NCBI RefSeq assembly: GCF_001613085.1
Contig: NZ_BDBR01000056.1
Coordinates: forward strand, 1-58,813
Length of the DNA stretch: 58,813 nt
Source of the DNA: Nocardia salmonicida NBRC 13393
GTDB lineage: Bacteria > Actinomycetota > Actinomycetes > Mycobacteriales > Mycobacteriaceae
Reading direction: 5' to 3'
Below, piece after piece: positions 43,609 through 52,323 of the stretch (positions are counted from its first letter, which is position 1; each line of letters starts with the position of its first letter). Below the pieces are notes generated by a model. It made no database searches. It was not told the origin of the DNA and worked only from the letters and a program-made list of their open reading frames with translations. The position numbers and the translations under genes were made by a program.

Positions 43609-43624
43609 TGTTCGATAACGGACA
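43609..43624. promoter_or_regulatory. Candidate TetR operator before the methyltransferase gene
   Basis: TGTTCG-ATAA-CGGACA is an imperfect palindrome (5 of 6 pairs) in the centre of the divergent gap. Confidence 0.4.
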
Positions 43625-43645
43625 CCTCGGGCGATTCTGCTCCTG

Positions 43646-44347
43646 GTGACGCGCGCGGCGGCGTCCGACCATGAACTCATGTCCCGAAATCAGCTTCTCA
43701 CCCCCATGTTCGTCGACGACGCCGACACCGGCCTCGTCATCGCAGGCCTGCGCCGCTACAACCTGTTCACCTCGGTGTTCTTCCTCGGCAGACACCGTCG
43801 TCTGCTCGCCGAACTCGTCACGCGCTCCGGCGCGAACCCGGGTGCTCGCGCACTCGATATCGGTTGCGGTCCCGGCAAGCTCGTCCGTGCGCTCGGCGAC
43901 GCGGTCGGACCGAGCGGCGCTGCCGTCGGCGTCGATCCCTCGGCCACCGCGGTCGCCGACAACAGCGACAGGGATCGCGCCACGCACCATCGGTACGTGG
44001 TCGGCCCGGCGCAGTCGCTGCCCCTACCCGATGCCGAATTCGACGTAGTCACCTGCACTTTCGTCATGCACCACATCCCCGAGTCACACCGTGACGCCGC
44101 GATCGCCGAGATGTGGCGGGTATTGCGACCGGGCGGACGACTCCTGCTGGCCGACGCGTCACCGTCACCGCGCATGCGGAAAGTGCTCTCGCTGTTCCTC
44201 GGCCGCGGCGGCGATCCGTTGGCCGACGCCGATATCCGCCACTACACCGGCCAGGTCGAGACGGTCGGCTTCACCGATCTCACCTACACCCAGAGCCGTG
44301 ACCAGACGGGCATCCTGACCGCGGTGAAGCCGGTCGCCCACCACTGA
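43646..44347 (+). CDS. Class I SAM-dependent methyltransferase
   Basis: A 233-residue methyltransferase of the UbiE/COQ5-like type. The SAM motif ALDIGCGPGKLVRALG is near residue 70, followed by GVDPSATAV, the motif II-like FDVVTCTFVMHHIPE, and LRPGGRLLLADAS. There is no signal peptide. GTG 43646 is seven bases after GATTCT, suggesting a leaderless transcript. ATG 43679 is the alternative start. It is probably controlled by the divergent TetR regulator. Substrate unknown. Confidence 0.85.
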   Translation: MTRAAASDHELMSRNQLLTPMFVDDADTGLVIAGLRRYNLFTSVFFLGRHRRLLAELVTRSGANPGARALDIGCGPGKLVRALGDAVGPSGAAVGVDPSATAVADNSDRDRATHHRYVVGPAQSLPLPDAEFDVVTCTFVMHHIPESHRDAAIAEMWRVLRPGGRLLLADASPSPRMRKVLSLFLGRGGDPLADADIRHYTGQVETVGFTDLTYTQSRDQTGILTAVKPVAHH

Positions 44348-44420
44348 TCTCGGCACCGTGTCGGTGCCCTCGGTTAGGGTCGATCTCGACACGATCACCA
44401 ATCGAGCACGGGGGTGCGGC

Positions 44421-45062
44421 ATGGAGTTCGAGCAGCGCGAAATCGAAGCACGGGAGTTCGCCATCGCGGCACATGGTGATCAGCGCTATGGCGAGCATCC
44501 CTACGTCACCCATCTCGCGGCCGTTCGTGGTGTCCTCGACGATTTCGGCTACGGCGGTGAACTCGGCCTCGCGGCCTGGCTCCACGACGTCGTCGAAGAC
44601 ACCCCGGTCACGGCCGAGGACGTCGAATCTCGTTTCGGCCGTGAGGTTCTCGACCTGGTGTGGGCGGTCACCGGCATCGGCCCCGACCGCAAGGCGCGAA
44701 ACCGGAACGCCTATACCAAGATTGCCGCACACCCGAGGGCCGTGATCCTCAAACTCGCCGACCGCACCGCCAATGCCGAGGCCAGTCCGCTCGCCAGCAG
44801 CTGGATGGGCATGTACCGGACCGAGCACCCCACCTTCAAGGCCCACCTCGGCGAACTCCTCGCCGACGACCCCACCGTGGCCCGCATGTGGGAACGTCTC
44901 GACCGTCGCCTCGACCCCACTGTGGCCCCGCCCTCCGATCAGTGGGCCGATATCGACCAGCTCGTTGCGGTCGGCGAACACGAGAAGGCCGTCGCGGCAG
45001 TTCAAGCGGCCTTCGACTGCAATCCCGGCGAAGCGGAGTTGATCCTCGCCGAGCGCGCCTGA
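44421..45062 (+). CDS. HD-domain hydrolase (small-alarmone-hydrolase/MESH1-like)
   Basis: A 213-residue HD protein. Metal motifs are HPYVTHLAAVRGVL, then WLHDVVEDTPVT with the His-Asp pair, and LKLADRTANAE, in the arrangement of RelA/SpoT hydrolase domains and MESH1-like (p)ppGpp pyrophosphohydrolases. No synthetase domain is present. The C-terminal 50 residues (VGEHEKAVAAVQAAFDCNPGEAEL) look like a helical repeat hairpin. ATG 44421 follows GGGGG. The alarmone substrate is inference from the motif arrangement. Confidence 0.8.
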   Translation: MEFEQREIEAREFAIAAHGDQRYGEHPYVTHLAAVRGVLDDFGYGGELGLAAWLHDVVEDTPVTAEDVESRFGREVLDLVWAVTGIGPDRKARNRNAYTKIAAHPRAVILKLADRTANAEASPLASSWMGMYRTEHPTFKAHLGELLADDPTVARMWERLDRRLDPTVAPPSDQWADIDQLVAVGEHEKAVAAVQAAFDCNPGEAELILAERA

Positions 45063-45192
45063 AACGCGTCGCTGACGGCGGTGGGCGGGTGCCGCAATGG
45101 TCCGGGCAGGTGTCGACCGCGATTGTGGCCCGCGAAAGCCGAACTCCTACTGGCCCATCGCGTCTGAATCCTGTCGTCGCGTGCGGGGTGGT

Positions 45193-45954
45193 TCAGCAGC
45201 CTGAATCAGGCAGGGGTCCTGGGGTAGTCGGCCGGTCTACAGCGAGTAGCTGACGAGCAGCGGCGGATGCGAGCTCTTCGTCCAGTTGTTCGTGGCCGGT
45301 CTTGCCGCCCCCGCCGGGTCCGCCGTCGTCAGCGATGACACGTCGCGCTGACAGGTGGATCCCGTCGACACCGGTCCGGAGCAGTGCCGGGATGTCGCCG
45401 ACGGCGATTCCGCCACCCGCCATGATCTGGATCCGCCCTGCGGCGTGATCGACCAGTGCGGCGAGTCCGTCGAGGCCCTCGGCGCAGGTGGCTGCCCCGC
45501 CGGACGTGAGCACCCTGGTCATGCCCTCGGCGATCAGCGTGTCCAGCGCCGCCTCGCGGTCGCGGATCTGATCCATCCCACGATGAAAGGTCAGCTCTAT
45601 GTCGTCGACATCGACACCATCGAGAACACGGCGTAGACCCTCGTCATCGACCTGGTGGGCGGGGGTTAGCGCACCGATCACCAGACCGGACGCGCCGGCC
45701 GAAACTGCCGCGCGCGCATCAGCGTTCATCACCGCGAGTTCAGCAGCGTCGGAGTACACGAAACCGCCGGCCCGGCACCGGATCAACACGTGAACGGGAA
45801 CCCCGGTTCCCACCACCGCCTCGATCGTCCCGATGCTCGGCGTCAGCCCACCCGTACCGCCCAGCGCCGCACACAATTCCACCCGATCCGCCCCGGCGCG
45901 GCGAGCGCCGAGCGCACCCGCCACGTCCTGCACCGCGAACTCGAGCGCGGTCAC
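45193..45954 (-). CDS. cutC: CutC family protein
   Basis: A 253-residue TIM-barrel CutC. Family blocks are AGADRVELCAALGGTGGLTPS, IRCRAGGFVYSDAE-like, TFHRGMDQ, VLTSGG and IMAGGGI. CutC was named for copper homeostasis, but its real function is disputed. It lies one base downstream of nagB, so it belongs to the amino-sugar operon, which argues for a metabolic role. The C-terminal 50 residues (GGPGGGGKTGHEQLDEELA...) extend beyond the core. Confidence 0.9.
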   Translation of the reverse strand: MTALEFAVQDVAGALGARRAGADRVELCAALGGTGGLTPSIGTIEAVVGTGVPVHVLIRCRAGGFVYSDAAELAVMNADARAAVSAGASGLVIGALTPAHQVDDEGLRRVLDGVDVDDIELTFHRGMDQIRDREAALDTLIAEGMTRVLTSGGAATCAEGLDGLAALVDHAAGRIQIMAGGGIAVGDIPALLRTGVDGIHLSARRVIADDGGPGGGGKTGHEQLDEELASAAARQLLAVDRPTTPGPLPDSGC

Positions 45955-45955
45955 G

Positions 45956-46735
45956 TCAGAACGACTGCCAGGCGGGCTTGTTCGCCAGCGCGTACTTGTA
46001 GTAGTCCGCCAATTTCAACTTGCTCGCCGCGGCTTCGTCGATCACCACGGTGACATGACGATGCCACTGCATGACCGAAGCCGGGCAGAATGCCGACAAC
46101 GGCCCCTCGGCGGCGGCGGCGATCGCATCGGCCTTGCCCGCGCCGAGCGCGATCATCACCAGGTGTCCGGCCTCGCTGATGGTGCCGAGACCCTGGGTGA
46201 GCACGTGATGCGGCACATCCTCCGGTCCGTCGAAAAAGCGGGCGTTGTCCTGACGGGTCTGCTCGGTGAGCGTCTTCACTCGCGTGCGCGAGGTCAACGC
46301 CGACCCGGGTTCGTTGAACCCGATATGCCCGTCGGTACCGATGCCGAGCAGTTGTACGTCGACCCCACCCGCCGCGGCGATGGCCGCGTCATACCGTCGG
46401 CCTTCCCCCGCGACGTCGCCTGCCTCGCCGTTCGGGCTCAGCACCCGGGCGGGATCGAGGTTCACATGGTCGACGAACTCCGACCGGATCACCGAGAAGT
46501 ACGACTGCGGATGATCTTTCGGCAGCCCCACGTACTCGTCGAGGAGGAAGGCGCTCGCGGTCGTGAAGTCCAGCTCACCCTCGCGATAGCGGCGTGCGAG
46601 CTCCTGATAGCTCCCCAGCGGTGACGACCCGGTAGCCAAACCGAGGATCGCGTTGCCGCCTGTCACATAGCCGCCGACGATATCGGCGACCGTGCTCGCC
46701 ACCTCGTCTTCATCAGCCCGGATCACGATTTCCAT
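45956..46735 (-). CDS. nagB: Glucosamine-6-phosphate deaminase
   Basis: Converts glucosamine-6-phosphate into fructose-6-phosphate and ammonia. The 259 residues carry LGLATGSSPLGSYQEL, FLLDEYVGLPKDHPQSY, and GIGTDGHIGFNEPGSAL, with the catalytic Asp, Asp and His in place. Residues for the allosteric GlcNAc-6-P site cannot be judged here. Its start overlaps the nagA stop by one base. Confidence 0.96.
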   Translation of the reverse strand: MEIVIRADEDEVASTVADIVGGYVTGGNAILGLATGSSPLGSYQELARRYREGELDFTTASAFLLDEYVGLPKDHPQSYFSVIRSEFVDHVNLDPARVLSPNGEAGDVAGEGRRYDAAIAAAGGVDVQLLGIGTDGHIGFNEPGSALTSRTRVKTLTEQTRQDNARFFDGPEDVPHHVLTQGLGTISEAGHLVMIALGAGKADAIAAAAEGPLSAFCPASVMQWHRHVTVVIDEAAASKLKLADYYKYALANKPAWQSF

Positions 46736-47901
46736 CAGATTCCTTCCGTTCCGGCGACGAAAACCCGCCGCGGCCGCAATGACTGGTCGGTGACAAGGAT
46801 GTCGGCACGTGCGCCGACCGTGAGACTGCCGCGTTCGCCGGCGAGGCCGAGGACGCGAGCAGGGGTGCGTGTCGCGGAGATGACCGCGTCCGACAGCGGT
46901 ATGCCCGCATCGAGGACGGTCCAGCGCAGCACATCGATGAGTCGTGCCGTGCCGCCCGCGATCGCCCCGGGCGAACCGTCGTAGGTGGCGAGCCGGGCGA
47001 CACCGTCGTGCACCTGAACATCGAGGGCGCCCAGCCGGTAGTCACCGTCGCTCATCCCTGCCGCCGCCATCGCGTCGGACACCAGCGCGATCTGATCCGG
47101 ACCGACGGTGTCGAACACCATCACCACCGTCTCGGGTGCCAAATGCACACCGTCCGCGATCAATTCGACCACCATCTCGCCCCGCCCGGCCGCGGCCAGG
47201 CAGGCGGCGACGGGTCCGGGGGAGCGGTGGTGCAGTGCGGGCATCCCGTTGAACAGATGGGTAGCGGTGATCGGCCCGCCACGAGCATCGGCGATGCGCG
47301 CCGCGGTAGTCGCGGCATCGGCATCGGTGTGCCCGAGGCTCGGCAGCACATCATGACGGCGCATCGCGGCCAGCAGCTCATCGAAGTGCGCGGTCTCGGG
47401 CGCCAATGTCATCGACCGCACTGTGGCGCGCGCCGCCGCGTAGATCCGCTCGAACAGCGCGGGGTCGCCGGGAATGATCGCCGCGGGATCCTGTGCCCCA
47501 CAACGGCTCGCATTGATGAACGGACCCTCGAGATGCACCCCGAGCAACGCCCCGTCCTCGACGAGATCAGCCAGAATCGCCGCCTGCGCGACCAACACGT
47601 CCGGTTGGTCCGACACCAGGCTCCCCATCAACCCGGTAGTGCCCTGACCTCGATGATGCGCCGCCGCGACCCGAGCACCCCGCGCATCAGCATTCGGAAA
47701 ACCGAACCCGGCGCCACCGTGGCAGTGCAGGTCGATCAACCCAGGAAGCACAAGCTCATTACTCGGTGCCGGAAGTTGCTCGGGGTCAAGATGATTCGCT
47801 ACAGGGCCGACCCAGGTGATCCGATTGTCATCGAATTCGACGATCCCGTCCGCAATCTCACCCTCGTCCGTCCCTACGAGTCGACCGCGCAGAACCCCCA
47901 T
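46735..47901 (-). CDS. nagA: N-acetylglucosamine-6-phosphate deacetylase
   Basis: A 388-residue amidohydrolase that deacetylates GlcNAc-6-phosphate. Metal and active-site motifs are DLHCHGGAGFGF, GVHLEGPFIN (Glu ligand), LGHTDAD, ATHLFNGM and the catalytic Asp in VSDAM. ATG 47901 follows GAAGGG at nine bases; an in-frame TTG three codons upstream is less likely. The gap of 208 bp to ptsI could hold a promoter, but I see no clear one. Confidence 0.95.
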   Translation of the reverse strand: MGVLRGRLVGTDEGEIADGIVEFDDNRITWVGPVANHLDPEQLPAPSNELVLPGLIDLHCHGGAGFGFPNADARGARVAAAHHRGQGTTGLMGSLVSDQPDVLVAQAAILADLVEDGALLGVHLEGPFINASRCGAQDPAAIIPGDPALFERIYAAARATVRSMTLAPETAHFDELLAAMRRHDVLPSLGHTDADAATTAARIADARGGPITATHLFNGMPALHHRSPGPVAACLAAAGRGEMVVELIADGVHLAPETVVMVFDTVGPDQIALVSDAMAAAGMSDGDYRLGALDVQVHDGVARLATYDGSPGAIAGGTARLIDVLRWTVLDAGIPLSDAVISATRTPARVLGLAGERGSLTVGARADILVTDQSLRPRRVFVAGTEGI

Positions 47902-48109
47902 TACAACCAACCCTTCCGGCCACGCCGGTCACCGGAGCGGCTGACAGCTCCCGAGCATCTGAAGGACGCGAAACCGACCACCGGAAATGCACACTCGGTC
48001 CGCACGAGATCGGCCGACAGACGGGTGGCCCCCACCGTCTCCGACGACCGACGACGGAAGCCACACCGCGGTCCGACCGACGGCCGGACCCCACACACAA
48101 CAACCGTTT

Positions 48110-49774
48110 TCACGACCGCCCGATGATCGCCGCAACAACCTCACGCGCCGCCTGCGGATTCCGCGCCGCACACGCCGCATCCGCCGCGTCCTGGCACCGC
48201 TGCATATCCACCGCGGCCAACGCCGCCCGCACAGCGGGCAAAGCGGGCACCGACATCGACAAACTCGTCACCCCGAGCCCCACCAGGACCGGCGCCAACG
48301 TCGGATCCGACGCCGCCTCGCCACACACCCCGACCGACTTACCCGCAGCCGCACCGGCAGCACCGACCATCGCGATCAGATCGAGCACCGCCGGCTGCCA
48401 CGGATCGAGCAGCTGTGCGAGCCCGCCCGCCATCCGGTCGACCGCACACGTGTACTGGCTGAGATCGTTCGTCCCGATGCTCACGAAGTCGAGATGCGCG
48501 AGCAGATCGGCGGCGCGCAACGCGGCCGCCGGGATCTCGATCATCGCCCCGACCTTCGTCAGCCCGGATTCCCTTGCCAGCGCGGCGAATCCGGCAGCCT
48601 CATCTGCGGTGGCGACCATGGGCGCCATCACCCACAGATCGGCCCCGGTCGCCTCGCCCGCGCGGGCGAGCGCCGTGAGCTGCGTGGTAAGCGTCTCCGG
48701 GAACACCGTGCCGATCCGCAGCCCGCGCACACCGAGCGCCGGATTCTCCTCGCTACCGAGATCGAGAAACGGCAGCGGCTTGTCCGACCCGGCATCGAGA
48801 GTCCGCACCACCACGCGCCGCCCGGCGAACTGTTCGAGAACCGCAGTGTAGGAAGCGGTCTGCTCGTCCAGCGACGGCGCGGACGCCTTCCCGAGATACA
48901 TGAACTCGGTGCGGAACAGCCCCACGCCCTCACTGTCGACCAGGCCCGCCTTCGCGGCGTCGTCGACGGTGCCGATATTCACCAGCAGATGCACCGGCGT
49001 CCCGTCAGCGGTGTGTCCCGGCCCGCTGGCCGCCGCGATCCGCGCCTTGTCCGCGGCGGCCTGTTCGACAGCGGCCCGCTGATGCTCAGGACTGGGATCG
49101 ATCACGACCTCGCCGGTCGTGCCGTCGAGCAGCACCGGCACACCCTCGACGAGCCGATCGGTGTCAGGACAGCTCACCACCGCGGGCAAGGCGAGCGACT
49201 TCGCGAGAATGGCGGTATGGCTGGTCGGCCCGCCCTCGGTGGTCAGCAACCCGACCACATCACTGTCGCCCAGCATCGCCGTATCGGCAGGTGCGAGATC
49301 CCGCGCGACCAGCACGAACGGATACCCCGGCTCCGGAATGCCCGGCATCGGCAGCCCGAGCAGCACCGCGACAGTGCGTCCGCCGATATCGCGCAGATCG
49401 GTCGCCCGCTCCGCCATGTACCCGCCGAGCGCTTCCAGCTTCGCGCAGAATCCCTCGAACGCCAGGTGCACCGCGTGCGCCGTCGGCATTCCGGCCTCGA
49501 GTTCCTTCTGCGTGGCGGCGACGATGCCGGGATCACGGGCCATCGTCGCCGACATCGAAAGAATCTCCGCCGCAACACCGGTCACCCGCGTGGCCCGCGC
49601 GGCCATCTCGTCGGATACGACGCCGAGCGCGTCCTCGACCCGTGCCAGCTCCTCAGTGGGTGAGCCGCCGACAGGATCGTGCGCCGAGGTCTCGAACTGC
49701 GCTCCGAACCGCAACCACGGCGCGCACACCACGCCCGGACTCACGCCGAGCCCACGGATCACCTGCTCCGACAT
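48110..49774 (-). CDS. ptsI: PTS enzyme I (PEP-protein phosphotransferase)
   Basis: The first phosphotransferase of the sugar PTS; it moves phosphate from PEP to HPr. 554 residues: an N-terminal helical HPr-binding domain, the phosphohistidine domain with TEGGPTSHTAILAKS (His near residue 186), and a C-terminal PEP-binding barrel with GLFRTEFMYL, VMAPMVAT, FVSIGTNDLSQYT and the catalytic Cys in VGVCGEAASDP. It overlaps ptsH by one base. All general PTS components of the genome may be here. Confidence 0.96.
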   Translation of the reverse strand: MSEQVIRGLGVSPGVVCAPWLRFGAQFETSAHDPVGGSPTEELARVEDALGVVSDEMAARATRVTGVAAEILSMSATMARDPGIVAATQKELEAGMPTAHAVHLAFEGFCAKLEALGGYMAERATDLRDIGGRTVAVLLGLPMPGIPEPGYPFVLVARDLAPADTAMLGDSDVVGLLTTEGGPTSHTAILAKSLALPAVVSCPDTDRLVEGVPVLLDGTTGEVVIDPSPEHQRAAVEQAAADKARIAAASGPGHTADGTPVHLLVNIGTVDDAAKAGLVDSEGVGLFRTEFMYLGKASAPSLDEQTASYTAVLEQFAGRRVVVRTLDAGSDKPLPFLDLGSEENPALGVRGLRIGTVFPETLTTQLTALARAGEATGADLWVMAPMVATADEAAGFAALARESGLTKVGAMIEIPAAALRAADLLAHLDFVSIGTNDLSQYTCAVDRMAGGLAQLLDPWQPAVLDLIAMVGAAGAAAGKSVGVCGEAASDPTLAPVLVGLGVTSLSMSVPALPAVRAALAAVDMQRCQDAADAACAARNPQAAREVVAAIIGRS

Positions 49775-50037
49775 CAGGCCGCGTCCAGGTCGGAGGCGAT
49801 GAGTTCGGCCAACTGGTCCAAGACCTCGTCGGCACCCTCGGCGTGCAGGGTCACCTCGGCCCCGTGGTCGGCGCCCAGTGTCATCACCGCGAGCACGCTG
49901 GCCGCGTCGACCGGCTCGCCACCTCCCATCGAAATCCGCACCGGCACCCCCGCGGCCTGCACGGCCCTGGTGAATTTCGCGGCGGGCCGCGCGTGCAGCC
50001 CCACTTCGGATCCGACGATGACGGTGCGGGTGCTCAT
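49774..50037 (-). CDS. ptsH: Phosphocarrier protein HPr
   Basis: An 87-residue HPr. The phosphorylated His15 is in VGLHARPAAKF, and the Ser46-type region reads DAASVLAVMTLG, although HPr kinase is not expected in this group. ATG 50037 is selected because HPr always begins about 14 residues before the histidine. It sits between EIIC and EI genes with four-base and one-base junctions. Confidence 0.96.
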   Translation of the reverse strand: MSTRTVIVGSEVGLHARPAAKFTRAVQAAGVPVRISMGGGEPVDAASVLAVMTLGADHGAEVTLHAEGADEVLDQLAELIASDLDAA

Positions 50038-50041
50038 GGCC

Positions 50042-51388
50042 TCACTCACCTTCCAGTTTCTTGTCCAACTTCGATTCGACTTCGGCGACCGATGGCGCAT
50101 CGGTTCGAGTATCGCCCGTGGCGGTCAGCGCGGCCTGCGCCTCGACCGCGGCCGTGTCGGGCACGCCGGCCTCGACGTCGGTTTCCGATTCGCGACCGGG
50201 GGTCCGCAGGTTCCACTTCTTGATCACGAAGCTGAACAGCGTGTAGTAGATCACCGCGTAGCCGAGCCCGATCGGGATCAGCAGCCACGCGTCGGTCGCC
50301 TTGCCGAAGTTCAGCAGGTAGTCGATCGCGCCGGCGGAGAACGTGAATCCGTCATGGATGCCGAGCGCGTTCACCAGCGCCATCGACGTGCCCGTCAAGA
50401 CCGCGTGCACCACATACAGTGGCCACGCCACGAACATGAACGAGAACTCCAGCGGCTCGGTGATGCCGGTGACGAACGCGGTCAGACCGGTCGACAGCAT
50501 GATCCCGCCCACCAGCTTCTTCTGCGACGGCCGCGCATTGCGCCAAATGGCAAGCGCGGCAGCGGGAAGCGCGAACATCATGATCGGGAAGAAGCCCGTC
50601 ATGAACGTGCCCGCGGTCGGATCACCGGCGAAGAAGCGGTTGAGGTCGCCGCGCACGACCTGGCCGGAGGCGTCGTTGTAATCGCCGACGAGGAACCAGA
50701 CCGTGGAGTTCAGGATGTGGTGCAGACCGGTCGGGATGAGCAGGCGGTTGGCCGTGCCGTAGATGCCGCCACCGACGACCGCGTTGTCCGCGACGGCCTC
50801 ACCCACCCAGGTGAGCGCGGAGTTGAACGCCGGGTACAGAAACGCCATGCCGACGCCGACGATCAGGCCGGTGAACGCGGTCAGGATCGGGACCAGCCGC
50901 CTGCCGTTGAAGAAGCCGAGGAAATCGGGCAGCTTCGTGCGATAGAACCGCTGCCACAGGATCGCCGACAGCAGACCCATCACGATGCCGGCGAGGACGC
51001 CGTAGTTGATCAGCGCCTGCGCGCCCTTCGGGTCGGTCTTTCCCGCGAGCACGATCGGTGACATCGCCTCGAAGACACCGTTGATCACCATGTAACCGAC
51101 CACCGCGGCCAGCGCCGTCGACCCGTCGGACTTCTTGGCCCAGCCGATCGCGATACCGACGGCGAAGATCAGCGGCAGCCAGGTGAACACGGCCTGCCCG
51201 GCCGCCGAGATGACCGAGGCGGTGCTTTCCAGCGCGGAGAACCGGCCGAGGAGATCGTCCTGGCCGATGCGCAGCAGGATGCCCGCCGCGGGGAGCACCG
51301 CGATCGGCAGCATGAGGCTGCGACCGAGGCGCTGCAATCCCGCGAACACCTTCGATTCTTGTTTGGGTGTGTCGGTAACGGCAGTCAT
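50042..51388 (-). CDS. PTS glucose/N-acetylglucosamine transporter, EIIC subunit
   Basis: A 448-residue membrane permease of the glucose family EIIC type. It has about ten membrane segments, the start FAGLQRLGRSLMLPIAVLPAAGILLRIG, GLHHILNS, FPIMMFALPAAALAIW, and the hallmark GITEPLEFSFMFVAWPLY. A 60-residue hydrophilic acidic tail replaces the fused EIIB found in many relatives; here EIIB and EIIA are separate genes. With nagA/nagB adjacent, GlcNAc is the likeliest substrate; glucose is not excluded. Confidence 0.93.
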   Translation of the reverse strand: MTAVTDTPKQESKVFAGLQRLGRSLMLPIAVLPAAGILLRIGQDDLLGRFSALESTASVISAAGQAVFTWLPLIFAVGIAIGWAKKSDGSTALAAVVGYMVINGVFEAMSPIVLAGKTDPKGAQALINYGVLAGIVMGLLSAILWQRFYRTKLPDFLGFFNGRRLVPILTAFTGLIVGVGMAFLYPAFNSALTWVGEAVADNAVVGGGIYGTANRLLIPTGLHHILNSTVWFLVGDYNDASGQVVRGDLNRFFAGDPTAGTFMTGFFPIMMFALPAAALAIWRNARPSQKKLVGGIMLSTGLTAFVTGITEPLEFSFMFVAWPLYVVHAVLTGTSMALVNALGIHDGFTFSAGAIDYLLNFGKATDAWLLIPIGLGYAVIYYTLFSFVIKKWNLRTPGRESETDVEAGVPDTAAVEAQAALTATGDTRTDAPSVAEVESKLDKKLEGE

Positions 51389-51464
51389 GTCGACCTTCTT
51401 CGTGCCGGCTTCCCGGCGGTCTCGGCGAGGGAGGAGCGGCTTGCCTGCCGATCCGGGTTAACTG

Positions 51465-51494
51465 TTGTGAACCGGTGTACCTGACGGGTACTGT
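51465..51494 (+). promoter_or_regulatory. Candidate promoter for EIIB-EIIA
   Basis: TTGTGA at 51465-51470, an 18-bp spacer and TACTGT at 51489-51494. Transcription would begin just after, inside the dre-like site. Confidence 0.45.
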
Positions 51495-51509
51495 CCGGTC
51501 ATAACCAGT
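51494..51509. promoter_or_regulatory. dre-like operator (DasR type) in the divergent PTS promoter region
   Basis: Read on the minus strand it is ACTGGTTATGACCGGA. The DasR consensus is AGTGGTCTAGACCACT, so the TGGT and GACC halves and their spacing are kept. It would cover the transcription start of EIIB-EIIA and lies upstream of EIIC. Confidence 0.5.
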
Positions 51510-51616
51510 TGCCAGTTTGACCAGGTGGAGGTCGGATGTCAACCGCCGAATATGACGTGGCGCACATTCGAGGCTCCCATACTGGTACCGGCAACCACCG
51601 TGGAAAGGGAGAACAC

Positions 51617-51847
51617 ATGTCCAAAGCGGAAGCGATCGTTGCGGGCCTCGGCGGCGCCGACAACATCGTCGAGATCGAGGCCTGTATCACCCGGTTGCGC
51701 ACCGAGGTGAAGGACGGAAGCAAGGTCGACGAGGCCGCGCTCAAGGCCGCGGGCGCCCACGGTGTGCTCAAGTCGGGCTCGGTCGTGCAGGTCGTGGTCG
51801 GTCCCGAAGCCGACACCTTGGCCGACGACATCGAGGACATCCTGTGA
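51617..51847 (+). CDS. PTS glucose/GlcNAc EIIB subunit
   Basis: A 76-residue stand-alone EIIB of the glucose family, which phosphorylates the incoming sugar. The phosphocysteine is Cys23 in IEACITRLRTEVKD. ATG 51617 with AAAGGGAG fits the size of the domain. A second, in-frame ATG at 51536 also has a good GGAGG and would add 27 polar residues. It is followed by EIIA with a 4-base overlap and is divergent from EIIC. Confidence 0.93.
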   Translation: MSKAEAIVAGLGGADNIVEIEACITRLRTEVKDGSKVDEAALKAAGAHGVLKSGSVVQVVVGPEADTLADDIEDIL

Positions 51848-52299
51848 GCATCCCGGTCCTCGCCCCGCTCCCCGGCACCGTCGTTGCCCTGTCCGAGGTC
51901 CCCGATCAGGTCTTCGCCGAACAGATCGTCGGCTCCGGCGTCGCCCTCGACCCCGACCGCACCCGCGGCCCCCTGATGGTGACGGCCCCCATCGCAGGCA
52001 AGATCCTCAAACTCCACCCCCACGCCTTCGTCATCCTCGGCCAGGGCCTCGGCGTCCTGGTCCACCTGGGCATCGACACGGTGAAACTCAAAGGCGAAGG
52101 CTTCGAACTCCTGGCCACCGAAGGCGACACGGTAGAAGCAGGCGCCCCCATCGTCACCTTCGACCCGACGAAAACCGCCGCCACCGGCTACTCGATCATC
52201 TGCCCTGTCGTAGTCATGGACTCTGCGAAGAACTCCGTCTACGCCGACACCATCGGTGCCACTGTGGAATCCGGCGTCCTCCTGTTCGATTCGCCGTAG
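51844..52299 (+). CDS. crr: PTS glucose-type EIIA subunit
   Basis: A 151-residue EIIA-Glc. It accepts phosphate from HPr and passes it to EIIB. The phosphohistidine lies in VLVHLGIDTVKLKGEGF with the partner His in KLHPHAFVILG upstream. SPLPGTVVAL-like PLPGTVVALSEVPDQVFA marks the start. GTG 51844 overlaps the EIIB stop (GTGA), so the two are coupled. In other bacteria this protein also regulates uptake of other sugars; nothing here shows that. Confidence 0.94.
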   Translation: MSIPVLAPLPGTVVALSEVPDQVFAEQIVGSGVALDPDRTRGPLMVTAPIAGKILKLHPHAFVILGQGLGVLVHLGIDTVKLKGEGFELLATEGDTVEAGAPIVTFDPTKTAATGYSIICPVVVMDSAKNSVYADTIGATVESGVLLFDSP

Positions 52300-52323
52300 G
52301 GCGCGCGGCTGTACACCGGCGAA

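Noticed and set aside
44421..45062. Full RelA/SpoT bifunctional enzyme
   Set aside because: Only 213 residues with the HD part; the synthetase domain and the regulatory TGS/ACT domains are absent.
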